The notes under the pieces are model-generated. The model worked only from the letters and a program-made list of their open reading frames with translations. It was not told the DNA's origin and did no database searches. This document shows, in pieces, positions 1 through 5,772 of a stretch of DNA of 14,501 bases. This DNA comes from CAILQE01 sp036745415 (GTDB lineage: Bacteria > Patescibacteriota > Saccharimonadia > Saccharimonadales > UBA4665), in contig DAIOGF010000007.1 in NCBI GenBank assembly GCA_036745415.1, forward strand, positions 1 through 14,501. The letters are read 5' to 3'. Position numbers and translations under genes: made by a program. The number at the start of each line of letters is the position of its first letter. Within the stretch, counting starts at the first letter, position 1.

Positions 1-21
1 ATCTGTTAATAAGACGAATAA

Positions 22-43
22 TACTTGTTTTCGATAACAAGTA
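22..43. repeat. Inverted repeat (8-bp arms, 6-base loop)
   Basis: TACTTGTT at 22-29 pairs perfectly with AACAAGTA at 36-43 around the loop TTCGAT. It lies upstream of the element promoter and close to a DnaA-box match. It has no T-tract, so it is not a typical terminator. It could be a protein-binding site or the end of an upstream structure. Confidence 0.5.
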
Positions 44-47
44 AAAC

Positions 48-56
48 TGTGGATAA
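48..56 (-). promoter_or_regulatory. Perfect DnaA-box match
   Basis: TGTGGATAA at 48-56 is the exact reverse complement of the consensus DnaA box TTATCCACA. I noticed no second copy in the window. A single box can be chance, a regulatory site, or part of a replication or copy-control region of the element. An AT-rich stretch (55-72) and phased direct repeats (82-116) follow, an arrangement seen at some plasmid origins, but one box is weak evidence. Confidence 0.35.
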
Positions 57-74
57 ATATTTCAATTTTTCTAC

Positions 75-104
75 TTGCAATTAACCTAATCGGGATAGTA
101 TACT
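75..104 (+). promoter_or_regulatory. Sigma70-type promoter of the element operon
   Basis: A -35-like TTGCAA (75-80) is separated by 18 bases from the -10-like TATACT (99-104). This predicts a start near 111 and a leader of about 30 bases before the ATG at 141. The -10 lies inside the perfect 10-bp palindrome TAGTATACTA (96-105) and the promoter is overlapped by two phased direct repeats, so the operon is probably repressed by a factor binding here. Confidence 0.55.
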
Positions 105-120
105 AACCATATCGGGTTAG
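82..120. repeat. Phased direct repeats, operator- or iteron-like
   Basis: TAACCTAATCGGG (82-94) and TAACCATATCGGG (104-116) agree at 11 of 13 positions and start exactly 22 bp apart, two helical turns. Copy one fills the -35/-10 spacer and copy two covers the predicted transcription start. CTAACC (103-108) and GGTTAG (115-120) form an additional inverted repeat. The position suggests an operator bound by a dimer or by two molecules on one DNA face. A 22-bp period is also typical of plasmid iterons, but only two copies are seen. Confidence 0.5.
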
Positions 121-140
121 TTCCGATCCGTAGGGTAGCA

Positions 141-329
141 ATGGAAAAATTACTAACACACTCTAGTTATAACGAATACGCTCAAACGACTGATTATGAG
201 TCACTCAGGGTGATTCTCGGTCATGAATCTGGTCGTGAGTTTACGTTAGATGAGGCTACTGAAATTGGATTATCGCTTATTGAGTTTTATGTAGCACTCG
301 CTGAACCTGGAGCTGAGGATGACAGCTAA
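141..329 (+). CDS. Small acidic protein of unknown function, coupled to recombinase
   Basis: This 62-residue protein is not recognised. It starts at ATG 141 after AGGG (132-135, five-base spacer) and ends at TAA 327-329, overlapping the recombinase start at 319 by 11 bases, so the two are probably translationally coupled. The middle (about residues 22-36) is polar and acidic. The stretch at about 37-55 (ATEIGLSLIEFYVALAEPG) could form an amphipathic helix. No cysteine pairs, membrane segment or signal peptide is visible. Because it is the first gene of the recombinase operon and lies just behind repeat elements, it could be a repressor binding those repeats or a directionality factor. Both ideas are inference from position only. 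Codon use matches the recombinase rather than the core genes. Confidence 0.65.
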   Translation: MEKLLTHSSYNEYAQTTDYESLRVILGHESGREFTLDEATEIGLSLIEFYVALAEPGAEDDS

Positions 330-1815
330 TAATTACAAAACTGCTGTGATACTCGCTAGAGTATCTTCCAAGTCCCAAGACGAAGAAGGATACTCACTAG
401 ACTCTCAACTAAAGCTCCTACGTTCTTATTGCCAAAAAAATGATCTTGTACCAATCAAAGAATTTCGTATCGCTGAAACAGCCTCTAAAATACAAAGCCG
501 TAAGATATTCCATGAAATGCTCGAATACGTTAATAAGAACAATATCTACCATATTACTGTAGAGAAGACCGATAGATTAACTCGTAACCTGCGCGATGCT
601 GTCGATATAGATGATTGGCTTCTTGGGGATGGTGAAAGAATGCTCCATGCCGTCAAAGAAGGCTTTCGATTAAATAGAGTATCGCGTAGTGATGTTAAAT
701 TTATGTGGACAATACAATTAGCAGTAGCTAAGAAATATACCGATAATCTGCGGGAAGAAGCAATGAAAGGCTGGGCTGAAAAACTTTCTCAAGGTTGGCT
801 ACCGGCAGTCCCTCCGCCCGGATACAAGACAATTACGTATAACGGCAAAAGAATACATGTACCTGATCCTGAAACATCATTTCTAATGAAGAAAGCGTTT
901 GAAATGTATTTAGATCCGAGTCACTCAATAAGCTCCGTAGCTGTTGAATTAGATAGGCTTGGGCTAAGAACAAGAAAAGGCAGACCTTACGCTAAAAGTC
1001 ATCTACAGAGAATTCTAAATAACCCTTTTTATATCGGCATTAATAGATTTGATGGAAAAGATTATCCGGGCGCCCAAGAAACTTTTATTTCTAAACAATT
1101 ATTCAACCAAGTACAGGAAAAAATGCATGCTGGTCGTCCAATATCATATTTTAAACACAATAGACCCCTCAAGAATCTTATTAGATGTGAGGATTGCAAT
1201 ACTGTGGTTACGTGGCAAAAACAAAAAGGAAAATATTATGGTGTCTGTAAAAGAAGAAATGAAAAATGTAAGGATTATAAGATGCTAAAAGAGGATGAGG
1301 TTGAGGCTGCGATCCAAAAACAATTAGATGATTTAGTTAGCCCCTGCGAAGAAGTAATAGACTGGCTTTGTTCAACCGTACACGCAAGATACGAAAACAC
1401 TCTTAGAGAACAAAGAGAATTAATTGGATCACTTGATGCTCAAATTAATAGATTAAATAGAATGGAGGAAATGCTATATGACGATAAATTGGCCGGTGAG
1501 ATAACTAAAGAAAAATATGATGAAAAACGCAAGGTATTTGCAGAAGAACGCAGTTCATTTGAGCAAAGAAAATTACAAATAGCAGCAAAAGCCGAGACAA
1601 GTATTGAAAAGCGAATAGTGGTACTTAAATTGTCTCAAAAAGCATCAGCAATCTATGCAAAAAGGACACCCGAACAAAAAAGGTTAATAATATCAAAACT
1701 TTTCTCAGATCTAACGTTAAGTAGCGGAGCCTTATCTGTTAAATATACAAATTTCACAGAAGCAATCGCACAAAGAGCTGAAAAAAGTCGTCAATTAATA
1801 GGAGGACAAAAATGA
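319..1815 (+). CDS. Large serine recombinase (site-specific integrase/resolvase family)
   Basis: The 498-residue protein has the layout of large serine integrases. The N-terminal resolvase domain (about 8-150) has the catalytic motif ARVSSKSQ with nucleophile Ser16, a conserved Arg at 61 and DRLTR at 85-89. A 'Recombinase' domain follows (about 165-270, starting near PPGYKT). A zinc ribbon has Cys290, Cys293, Cys310 and Cys317. A long charged coiled-coil-like segment (about 365-450) and a C-terminal tail complete it. Such enzymes cut attP and attB through a phosphoserine link and join them without high homology, and need a separate factor for excision. All core motifs are present, so it appears intact. 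The start ATG 319 follows GGAG (309-312, six-base spacer) and overlaps the preceding gene. The end overlaps the next frame by ATGA, next to a tRNA-Gln, which suggests it catalysed insertion there. Confidence 0.93.
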   Translation: MTANNYKTAVILARVSSKSQDEEGYSLDSQLKLLRSYCQKNDLVPIKEFRIAETASKIQSRKIFHEMLEYVNKNNIYHITVEKTDRLTRNLRDAVDIDDWLLGDGERMLHAVKEGFRLNRVSRSDVKFMWTIQLAVAKKYTDNLREEAMKGWAEKLSQGWLPAVPPPGYKTITYNGKRIHVPDPETSFLMKKAFEMYLDPSHSISSVAVELDRLGLRTRKGRPYAKSHLQRILNNPFYIGINRFDGKDYPGAQETFISKQLFNQVQEKMHAGRPISYFKHNRPLKNLIRCEDCNTVVTWQKQKGKYYGVCKRRNEKCKDYKMLKEDEVEAAIQKQLDDLVSPCEEVIDWLCSTVHARYENTLREQRELIGSLDAQINRLNRMEEMLYDDKLAGEITKEKYDEKRKVFAEERSSFEQRKLQIAAKAETSIEKRIVVLKLSQKASAIYAKRTPEQKRLIISKLFSDLTLSSGALSVKYTNFTEAIAQRAEKSRQLIGGQK

Positions 1816-1973
1816 GAGTCAAAACCGATGAAAAAGTGATAAATAACAGTAGTGATGAGGAGCTTATTCAAGCATTGCGTTCTATATGGCTGGGGATGAG
1901 GGATTCGAACCCCCGATCCTGGGACCAGAACCCAGTGCCTTACCGCTTGGCCAATCCCCAACGTATGAAATAG
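1812..1973 (+). pseudogene. Third element gene, apparently cut at the tRNA-Gln junction
   Basis: A frame opens at ATG 1812, sharing ATGA with the recombinase stop, behind GGAGG (1801-1805) with a six-base spacer, the best ribosome binding site in the window. The first 26 residues (MRVKTDEKVI...QALRSIW, charged, helical) look like real protein. From about 1887 the frame is simply the antisense of tRNA-Gln (LGMRDSNPRS...), ending at TAG 1971. The likely reading is that the 5' part belongs to the integrated element and its continuation is at the element's other end, so the gene would be whole in the circular form. Alternatives: a natural short peptide, or decay of an old gene. I do not recognise the family from 26 residues. 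Confidence 0.6.
1887..1960 (-). tRNA. tRNA-Gln (anticodon CUG), CCA encoded
   Basis: Read on the minus strand, TGGGGAT (1960-1954) pairs perfectly with ATCCCCA to give the seven-pair acceptor stem, with the weak U1-A72 pair typical of glutamine tRNA. The D arm is GCC/GGC. The anticodon arm CTGGG-TTCTGGT-CCCAG puts CTG at 34-36 (reads CAG). The T arm is GGGGG-TTCGAAT-CCCTC with one G-T pair. The discriminator is G73 (1890), as expected for Gln, followed by an encoded CCA (1889-1887). The gene is 74 bases with all stems closed. The recombinase operon ends just downstream of its 3' end on the opposite strand, so the 3' end is the likely integration target. No terminator is visible after it. Confidence 0.95.
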
Positions 1974-1982
1974 ATTATATCA
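1974..1982 (-). promoter_or_regulatory. Extended -10 promoter of tRNA-Gln
   Basis: On the minus strand TGATATAAT (1982-1974) is a consensus extended -10 element. Its predicted start near 1967 gives a short leader of about seven bases to the tRNA 5' end at 1960. The element abuts the 3' end of the upstream whiB-like gene (stop codon at 1987-1985), showing how tightly the genes are packed. Confidence 0.6.
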
Positions 1983-1984
1983 AT

Positions 1985-2296
1985 TTATTGCTTATTTCTA
2001 TAAGAAATAGCATTTCTAGATCTTGTGTTTAAGGTATAGAAATCTATACCACCAAAAACACCATCACCCTCTTTGTTTATTAATGCCATTTGAAGACATT
2101 CGTCCTTAACGACGCAAGATTCACAAATTGCCGCAGCTACTGCTACGGCTTTCTTTCTAAGACCACCAACTTGGGTAATTGGAAAGAATACATCAACTGG
2201 AATATCCATACATGCTCTGTTGGCATAACCATCTAGGTGACTAATACTGGCCTTACCTAAATTAGTAAATATAAAATTACTTTCAAAATCCTTCAT
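1985..2296 (-). CDS. WhiB-like iron-sulfur cluster regulator
   Basis: This 103-residue protein has the WhiB signature. Cys29 is followed by DVFFP (35-39), then the triad Cys58-x2-Cys61-x5-Cys67, and then GVFGG at 79-83, matching the family's G[VI]WGG turn with Phe for Trp. WhiB-like proteins bind a [4Fe-4S] cluster through four cysteines, sense redox state or nitric oxide, and act with the primary sigma factor. They are classically known from Actinobacteria and their phages, so a copy in a CPR-like genome is noteworthy. The ending (NTRSRNAISYRNKQ) is a short basic tail in place of the longer basic DNA-contact regions of some members. The start is ATG 2296. No Shine-Dalgarno exists and a TATAAT box sits ten bases upstream, so the mRNA is probably leaderless. 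Target genes cannot be told from sequence. Confidence 0.88.
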   Translation of the reverse strand: MKDFESNFIFTNLGKASISHLDGYANRACMDIPVDVFFPITQVGGLRKKAVAVAAAICESCVVKDECLQMALINKEGDGVFGGIDFYTLNTRSRNAISYRNKQ

Positions 2297-2306
2297 TCAA
2301 ATACAT

Positions 2307-2312
2307 ATTATA
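2307..2312 (-). promoter_or_regulatory. -10 box of whiB-like gene, leaderless arrangement
   Basis: TATAAT on the minus strand (2312-2307) lies ten bases before the ATG at 2296-2294. The expected transcription start (about 2300) leaves no more than about four leader bases and no room for a ribosome binding site. The -35 region is poor (TTTATT around 2335-2330). The intergenic space to the upstream gene is only 43 AT-rich bases with no clear terminator. Confidence 0.5.
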
Positions 2313-2339
2313 CAATATTTTATTAAATAAATAAATGCT

Positions 2340-2738
2340 CTAAGATTTGTTGAGCTTCTTGTATATATTTATACTCACAAATGTAGTTAAGATTGTAACT
2401 ATAGCTCCCCAAGAGATATCTATGAGGGAAATAAATGTAGGCCAGTTCTTAAATACTGCTTCTCCACTAAGATCAAAGGTTGAATATGCCGCAATTCCTA
2501 AAACCCCAGCTTTAATTAATGCGTTATTAATCTTCTTTTCTTTTAAAGATGGAATAATTACTAAATAGGTTAATGCAAAAGCGTAAATTAAGTAGAATAA
2601 TAATCCAGCAAAAAGATTGGTTTTAGAACTAATTAATACAGATAAATTTTTCTTATATAAATTCCCAGAAACTAAACCAAGCCAGATGCTATCTATTGCG
2701 AGTAGGGTTAGTAATGTAATTAGGTATAGTTTTTTCAT
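2340..2738 (-). CDS. DUF2177 family four-helix membrane protein
   Basis: The 132-residue protein matches DUF2177 in length and motifs. AIDSIWLGLVSGNLYKKNL (about 14-32) corresponds to the family's LDxxWLGxxxxxxY stretch. FYLIYAF, then AAYSTFDLSGEAVFKNWP (83-100, the family's Y-x-T-[YF]-D-L segment) and SLIDISWG (about 104-111) follow. Hydrophobic segments at about 3-23, 40-63, 72-90 and 104-126 predict four membrane helices. The biochemical role of the family is unknown. The ATG at 2738 overlaps the upstream CNNM stop (ATGA), so the two are translationally coupled. It is the last gene of the ino1-CNNM-DUF2177 operon, which points to an envelope function, but this is inference from context. 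Confidence 0.85.
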   Translation of the reverse strand: MKKLYLITLLTLLAIDSIWLGLVSGNLYKKNLSVLISSKTNLFAGLLFYLIYAFALTYLVIIPSLKEKKINNALIKAGVLGIAAYSTFDLSGEAVFKNWPTFISLIDISWGAIVTILTTFVSINIYKKLNKS

Positions 2739-3706
2739 TTTCTAGAATCTGTTTCGTCTTCTATTTCTTTTCCAATTATTTCTTCGAGTAGATCTTCAAT
2801 AGATACTACTCCTACAATCTTATCATCTTTTTCAACTGGAAGTAGGTGGGTTTTTCCTATTATATATTTCCTAAATAAAGTATCTAGTGCCGTCATTGAT
2901 CCAACTAGTGGGCTTGGATGAATCTTCATATCTGCAACTCTATAAACATTGTTATCAAAATCAATATCAACTAATTCTTTCATAAGAATAAGACCATAAC
3001 AATCAGTAAGTTCCTTATTAAACACAGGTATTCTACTGAATCCTTGCTCTTTAATCTCATCTAATTTCTTATCATTTAGTAAGTCAGTAAGGTAAAGATA
3101 ATAAGTATCTTTTATTGGAGTCATAATGTTCTTAACCCTTTTCTCGCTGAGCTGCAAAGCACCACGAATAATATAGACCTCATCATTATCTAATTCACTA
3201 GTGTTATTAGTTAAGTGTTCGCTAATTAGGAGTCCAAGTTCTTTTCTGGTTTGAAGCCCACCATTTTTACGAGGGAATAATCTATCTAATACTATTTGAA
3301 GAGGTTTGGATATTGGATATGTAATTAGAACCATTAATTTTAATAAGCTAGCAAATCTAGCCGTGTAATCTAAGGACTTATTAATAAATAGTGCCTGTGG
3401 GATTATTTCACCAATAATAACTATTAATAAGGTGGCAATAATTCCTGAAAGAAATCCATTAAGTCTAGTATTTAAAACTAGGGAAGTGGCAGACACTGTA
3501 GCTACATTGGTAATTAGTAATGCGGCCAAACTTAAGTGAAAATTTTCTCTAAGCGGAAGTATTTTCTTGGCTTTTTTATTTTTAAGTTTAGCTTTTCTTT
3601 TAAGGTCTGCTATATCTAAGTTCATTAAACTAACATTTAAACCTGAGCAAATTGCAGAGAAGGTCACAAATAGAACTATTAATAGTAATAGGATGTAAGT
3701 ATTCAT
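2735..3706 (-). CDS. CNNM/CorC-type membrane protein with DUF21 and CBS pair
   Basis: This 323-residue protein has an N-terminal DUF21 (CNNM) transmembrane domain. Hydrophobic spans lie at about 3-24, 57-77, 83-105 and 118-138, with the conserved GEIIPQALF at about 98-106 and small-residue motifs (SAICSGLNVSLMNLD) in helix one. A CBS pair follows (about 185-310; MTPIKDTYYL and GVVSIEDLLEEIIG mark the two repeats). Relatives transport or control Mg2+ or other divalent ions and bind adenine nucleotide in the CBS pair. The acidic C-terminal CorC/HlyC domain of many bacterial members is absent; the protein ends just after the CBS pair. It starts four bases after ino1 and ends overlapping the DUF2177 gene by ATGA. 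Its stop is TGA, showing UGA is not recoded. Ion specificity cannot be read from sequence. Confidence 0.9.
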   Translation of the reverse strand: MNTYILLLLIVLFVTFSAICSGLNVSLMNLDIADLKRKAKLKNKKAKKILPLRENFHLSLAALLITNVATVSATSLVLNTRLNGFLSGIIATLLIVIIGEIIPQALFINKSLDYTARFASLLKLMVLITYPISKPLQIVLDRLFPRKNGGLQTRKELGLLISEHLTNNTSELDNDEVYIIRGALQLSEKRVKNIMTPIKDTYYLYLTDLLNDKKLDEIKEQGFSRIPVFNKELTDCYGLILMKELVDIDFDNNVYRVADMKIHPSPLVGSMTALDTLFRKYIIGKTHLLPVEKDDKIVGVVSIEDLLEEIIGKEIEDETDSRK

Positions 3707-3710
3707 TTAT

Positions 3711-4880
3711 TTAATCTACGAACACCTGATTTTTCTTCAAGCTCTCACTTATTTCTCTTTTAGCAATTGATTCACACTCTAATTTAGCATCGGCATACAT
3801 CATTTGTTCTGGTGGAGTTTTCTGAGTCCAAGCGCTTGGTCCTCTTAGTGCTCCAATAATACCAAGTTCACGAGCTACTTTAAGATACCTAATAGCATCA
3901 ATTACTACTCCAGCGCTGTTTTCTGAATCTTGTACGGATAATTTAATATCAATTGTTACTGGCGCTTCTCCAAATCCTCTTAGTCTGAGGTTGAAGTAAG
4001 CTACCTTGTTATCTTTAAGATATGGAAGAAAAGTAGAAGGTCCTGCAAATAGGCTATCTTTTGGAACTTCAATTCCACGAATATCGTTCTGTGAACGAAT
4101 AACATTTTCTTTAGAAATTTTCTTGTACTTAAGTCTGGATTGAACCATCATGTTATTGAAATCTGTATTACCGCCAATATTAAGCTGTTGGTGGAAATCT
4201 ACTACAAATCCTCTATCAAAAGCTAATTCTTGAAGCACCTGAGAAAGTATTGATGCACCTAATGCGCTTCTCATATCGTCACCAATTAATGGCAGTTTAG
4301 CTTTAATAAATTTCTTTTCCCATTTAGGATCAGAAGCTATAAACACTGGTATGCAGTTTAGAAATGCTACGTTAGCATCAATTGCTGCTTGAGCATAAAA
4401 TTCAGTAGCTTTTTGTGACCCAACTGGAAGGTAGTTAATTAGGATATCTGCTTTTGTATCTTTAAGTATTTTAACTACGTCTACTGGCCTAGATTTAGCT
4501 ATTCTAAATCCAACATCTTCAGGTTGTTCAAGCATGTAATCTGAAACTCCATCTAATGGATTTCCCATTAATACTTTAGGTCCTTTTTCTACCTTAAGGT
4601 AAAAAACTCGAGCACAGTTTGGTTTTGCAAATATTGCTTCAGACAAATTCTTTCCAACTTTTCTTGGATCTACATCAAATGCTGCAACAACTTCTATGTC
4701 TGTAGGTTTATATCCACCAATATTTTCAAACATAATTCCAGGAACACTACCCGCTTTATGTTTAGCGTAATATCCAAAACCTTGGTAGAGTGATGAGAAG
4801 CAATTTCCTACACCTACTACTGCAACCTTAATTTTATTATTATTGGATTTCATAAATATTTTCTGTATACATTTTAACAT
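3711..4880 (-). CDS. ino1: Myo-inositol-1-phosphate synthase, short prokaryotic type
   Basis: The enzyme turns glucose 6-phosphate into L-myo-inositol 1-phosphate (also named D-myo-inositol 3-phosphate) with NAD+ recycled in the cycle. The 389-residue length fits the short actinobacterial/archaeal class, not the ~500-residue eukaryotic one. The NAD fold starts at IKVAVVGVGN (17-26), FDVD lies near residue 69-72, INYLPVGS in the middle, GDDMRSALGAS marks the NAD/active-site loop, and NIGGNTDFNNM (234-244) is the family signature. Two starts are possible. ATG 4880 has AGGTG eight bases upstream. ATG 4853 (residue 10, MKSNNNKIKV) has a TATACA box ten bases upstream and would be leaderless. The family N-terminus usually begins shortly before IKVAVVGVGN, which favours 4853. 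It heads an operon with CNNM and DUF2177 genes and diverges from a CDP-alcohol phosphatidyltransferase that could use its product. Confidence 0.93.
   Translation of the reverse strand: MLKCIQKIFMKSNNNKIKVAVVGVGNCFSSLYQGFGYYAKHKAGSVPGIMFENIGGYKPTDIEVVAAFDVDPRKVGKNLSEAIFAKPNCARVFYLKVEKGPKVLMGNPLDGVSDYMLEQPEDVGFRIAKSRPVDVVKILKDTKADILINYLPVGSQKATEFYAQAAIDANVAFLNCIPVFIASDPKWEKKFIKAKLPLIGDDMRSALGASILSQVLQELAFDRGFVVDFHQQLNIGGNTDFNNMMVQSRLKYKKISKENVIRSQNDIRGIEVPKDSLFAGPSTFLPYLKDNKVAYFNLRLRGFGEAPVTIDIKLSVQDSENSAGVVIDAIRYLKVARELGIIGALRGPSAWTQKTPPEQMMYADAKLECESIAKREISESLKKNQVFVD
4864..4869 (-). promoter_or_regulatory. Possible -10 box for a leaderless ino1 start
   Basis: TATACA on the minus strand (4869-4864) is ten bases before the alternative ino1 ATG at 4853-4851, the same geometry as the whiB-like gene. 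If it is the real promoter, the ATG at 4880 lies outside the transcript. The competing reading is a start at 4880 with the AGGTG site upstream. Confidence 0.35.
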
Positions 4881-4932
4881 ATTTAAAACACCTACAAATC
4901 TAATGTAATTTATCTATTAGTCAAATTTAAGG

Positions 4933-4938
4933 TATAAT
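4933..4938 (+). promoter_or_regulatory. -10 box of CDP-alcohol phosphatidyltransferase gene
   Basis: TATAAT at 4933-4938 predicts transcription from about 4945, giving a leader of about 24 bases. The leader carries TTGGAG (4956-4961) seven bases before the TTG start at 4969. No clear -35 is visible. The 88-base gap to ino1 holds both divergent promoters. Confidence 0.5.
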
Positions 4939-4968
4939 AATCTGTAAATTTTAAATTGGAGTATTAAT

Positions 4969-5742
4969 TTGGAACAGGCTAGTCCTAACAACAGCCCTCT
5001 TAGGGAATCGGCGAAAGATATAACACAGAGCGTGGCTGTGTTTATTGATGAAAAATTTCCTAGAATAACACCTAATCAGTTAACAATGGCAAGAGCTGTT
5101 GCAGCACTTGGAGTAAGCGCACTTTTAGCAAAAACAGAAAGTCCTAAAGTTAAATTTGCTGGAGCTCTAGGCTATACATTATTCGAGCTTGCTGACGCCG
5201 TTGATGGCAATTTAGCTAGAATCAAGGCGGAACGCAACGGTGAGGAAACTAAGCTTAATGGTAATCTAATAGACGCATTGTCAGATAAGGCAGTTGAATC
5301 AGCTGCATGTTATCTAATAGCTGAAAGATCAATTAGAAATGGAGATAAGATTGGTGCGGCTGTTAATATTCTTGCTGGAATTACTGCACCACTTCCAGCG
5401 TTATTTAGAGCAAGAGCAGAAAAACACAATCTAGTAGTTAAAGAAAGTAGTTATGGAACTCGTCCAATACGTTCAGCTCTTACTGGATTAGATCTAGTAT
5501 TTGGTGGAAATAGAGTAACATCTCAAATTCTTGGAGCTACACTTGCAGGTATGAACAGTACCACTACAATCCGGAGAATGGGTGCAGTTAGAAATCCAGA
5601 TTCTAAAGAAGTTGTCGGTGAACTTAATAACGACAGAAAACGACTTGAAAGTAGATTAAGATATCCTGCACTAGCAGTATTTTCTCTAGGTTCACTTGCC
5701 GTGGGATTAAAGATGCTTGACCGAGCTGGTAGATTAGACTAA
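4969..5742 (+). CDS. CDP-alcohol phosphatidyltransferase (probable inositol-phosphate phospholipid synthase)
   Basis: Members join an alcohol to a CDP-activated lipid in the membrane. The signature is present: Asp76, Asp79-Gly80, Ala83-Arg84, Gly98, Asp102 and Asp106, with TPNQLTMAR (34-42) ahead of it. The usual motif has about 8-9 residues between AR and G. Here there are 13 (a charged insert near ERNGEET), which is unusual. Small hydrophobic helices follow, and the C-terminus (about 232-249) is a further membrane span. The 257 residues exceed many relatives by a long basic loop after about 185. Start: TTG 4969 behind GGAG with a seven-base spacer; no better ATG exists nearby. Divergence from ino1 suggests the acceptor is inositol 1-phosphate, giving phosphatidylinositol phosphate as in Actinobacteria. 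Phosphatidylglycerophosphate synthase is the main alternative. Confidence 0.85.
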   Translation: MEQASPNNSPLRESAKDITQSVAVFIDEKFPRITPNQLTMARAVAALGVSALLAKTESPKVKFAGALGYTLFELADAVDGNLARIKAERNGEETKLNGNLIDALSDKAVESAACYLIAERSIRNGDKIGAAVNILAGITAPLPALFRARAEKHNLVVKESSYGTRPIRSALTGLDLVFGGNRVTSQILGATLAGMNSTTTIRRMGAVRNPDSKEVVGELNNDRKRLESRLRYPALAVFSLGSLAVGLKMLDRAGRLD

Positions 5743-5760
5743 TAAAAATAAGCATTTTTA
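5743..5760. repeat. AT-only inverted repeat between genes
   Basis: TAAAAAT (5743-5749) and ATTTTTA (5754-5760) form a seven-pair stem with loop AAGC directly after the phosphatidyltransferase stop. It ends in a short T-run on the plus strand and could be a weak terminator, but the stem has no G-C pair, so this is uncertain. Confidence 0.3.
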
Positions 5761-5772
5761 ATCAATCTAGTT

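Larger units (their letters stand above)
1..1886 (+). mobile_element. End of an integrated element with serine recombinase, abutting tRNA-Gln
   Basis: Three coupled plus-strand reading frames (62-aa unknown, large serine recombinase, truncated third frame) run up to the encoded CCA end of a minus-strand tRNA-Gln. Seen: Shine-Dalgarno-driven genes with more CGN arginine codons than the neighbouring core genes, and a third frame with a strong ribosome binding site that loses sense at the tRNA. Known: integrase genes usually sit next to one attachment site, and tRNA 3' ends are common targets. Inferred: the right boundary is at or just inside the tRNA 3' end (about 1886). The left boundary is outside the window and no attachment repeat is visible, so the element's extent and current mobility are unknown. 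Confidence 0.5.

Noticed and set aside
1..140. Second copy of the tRNA-Gln 3' end as an attachment repeat at the window start
   Set aside because: No stretch resembling the tRNA 3' end (CCCTCATCCCCAGCCA or its complement) is present; the other end of the element must lie outside the window.
1049..1288. 79-codon open frame inside the recombinase gene
   Set aside because: It overlaps the zinc-ribbon coding region in another frame, has low-complexity Lys-rich sequence and no ribosome binding site.
1995..2007. Hairpin TTTCTATAAGAAA as terminator of the whiB-like gene
   Set aside because: It lies inside the coding end, is AT-only and is not followed by a T-run in the transcript direction.
2735..2738. 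UGA read as glycine, as in some CPR groups
   Set aside because: The CNNM and recombinase genes end at UGA at natural protein ends, overlapping the next start codon; standard code fits.
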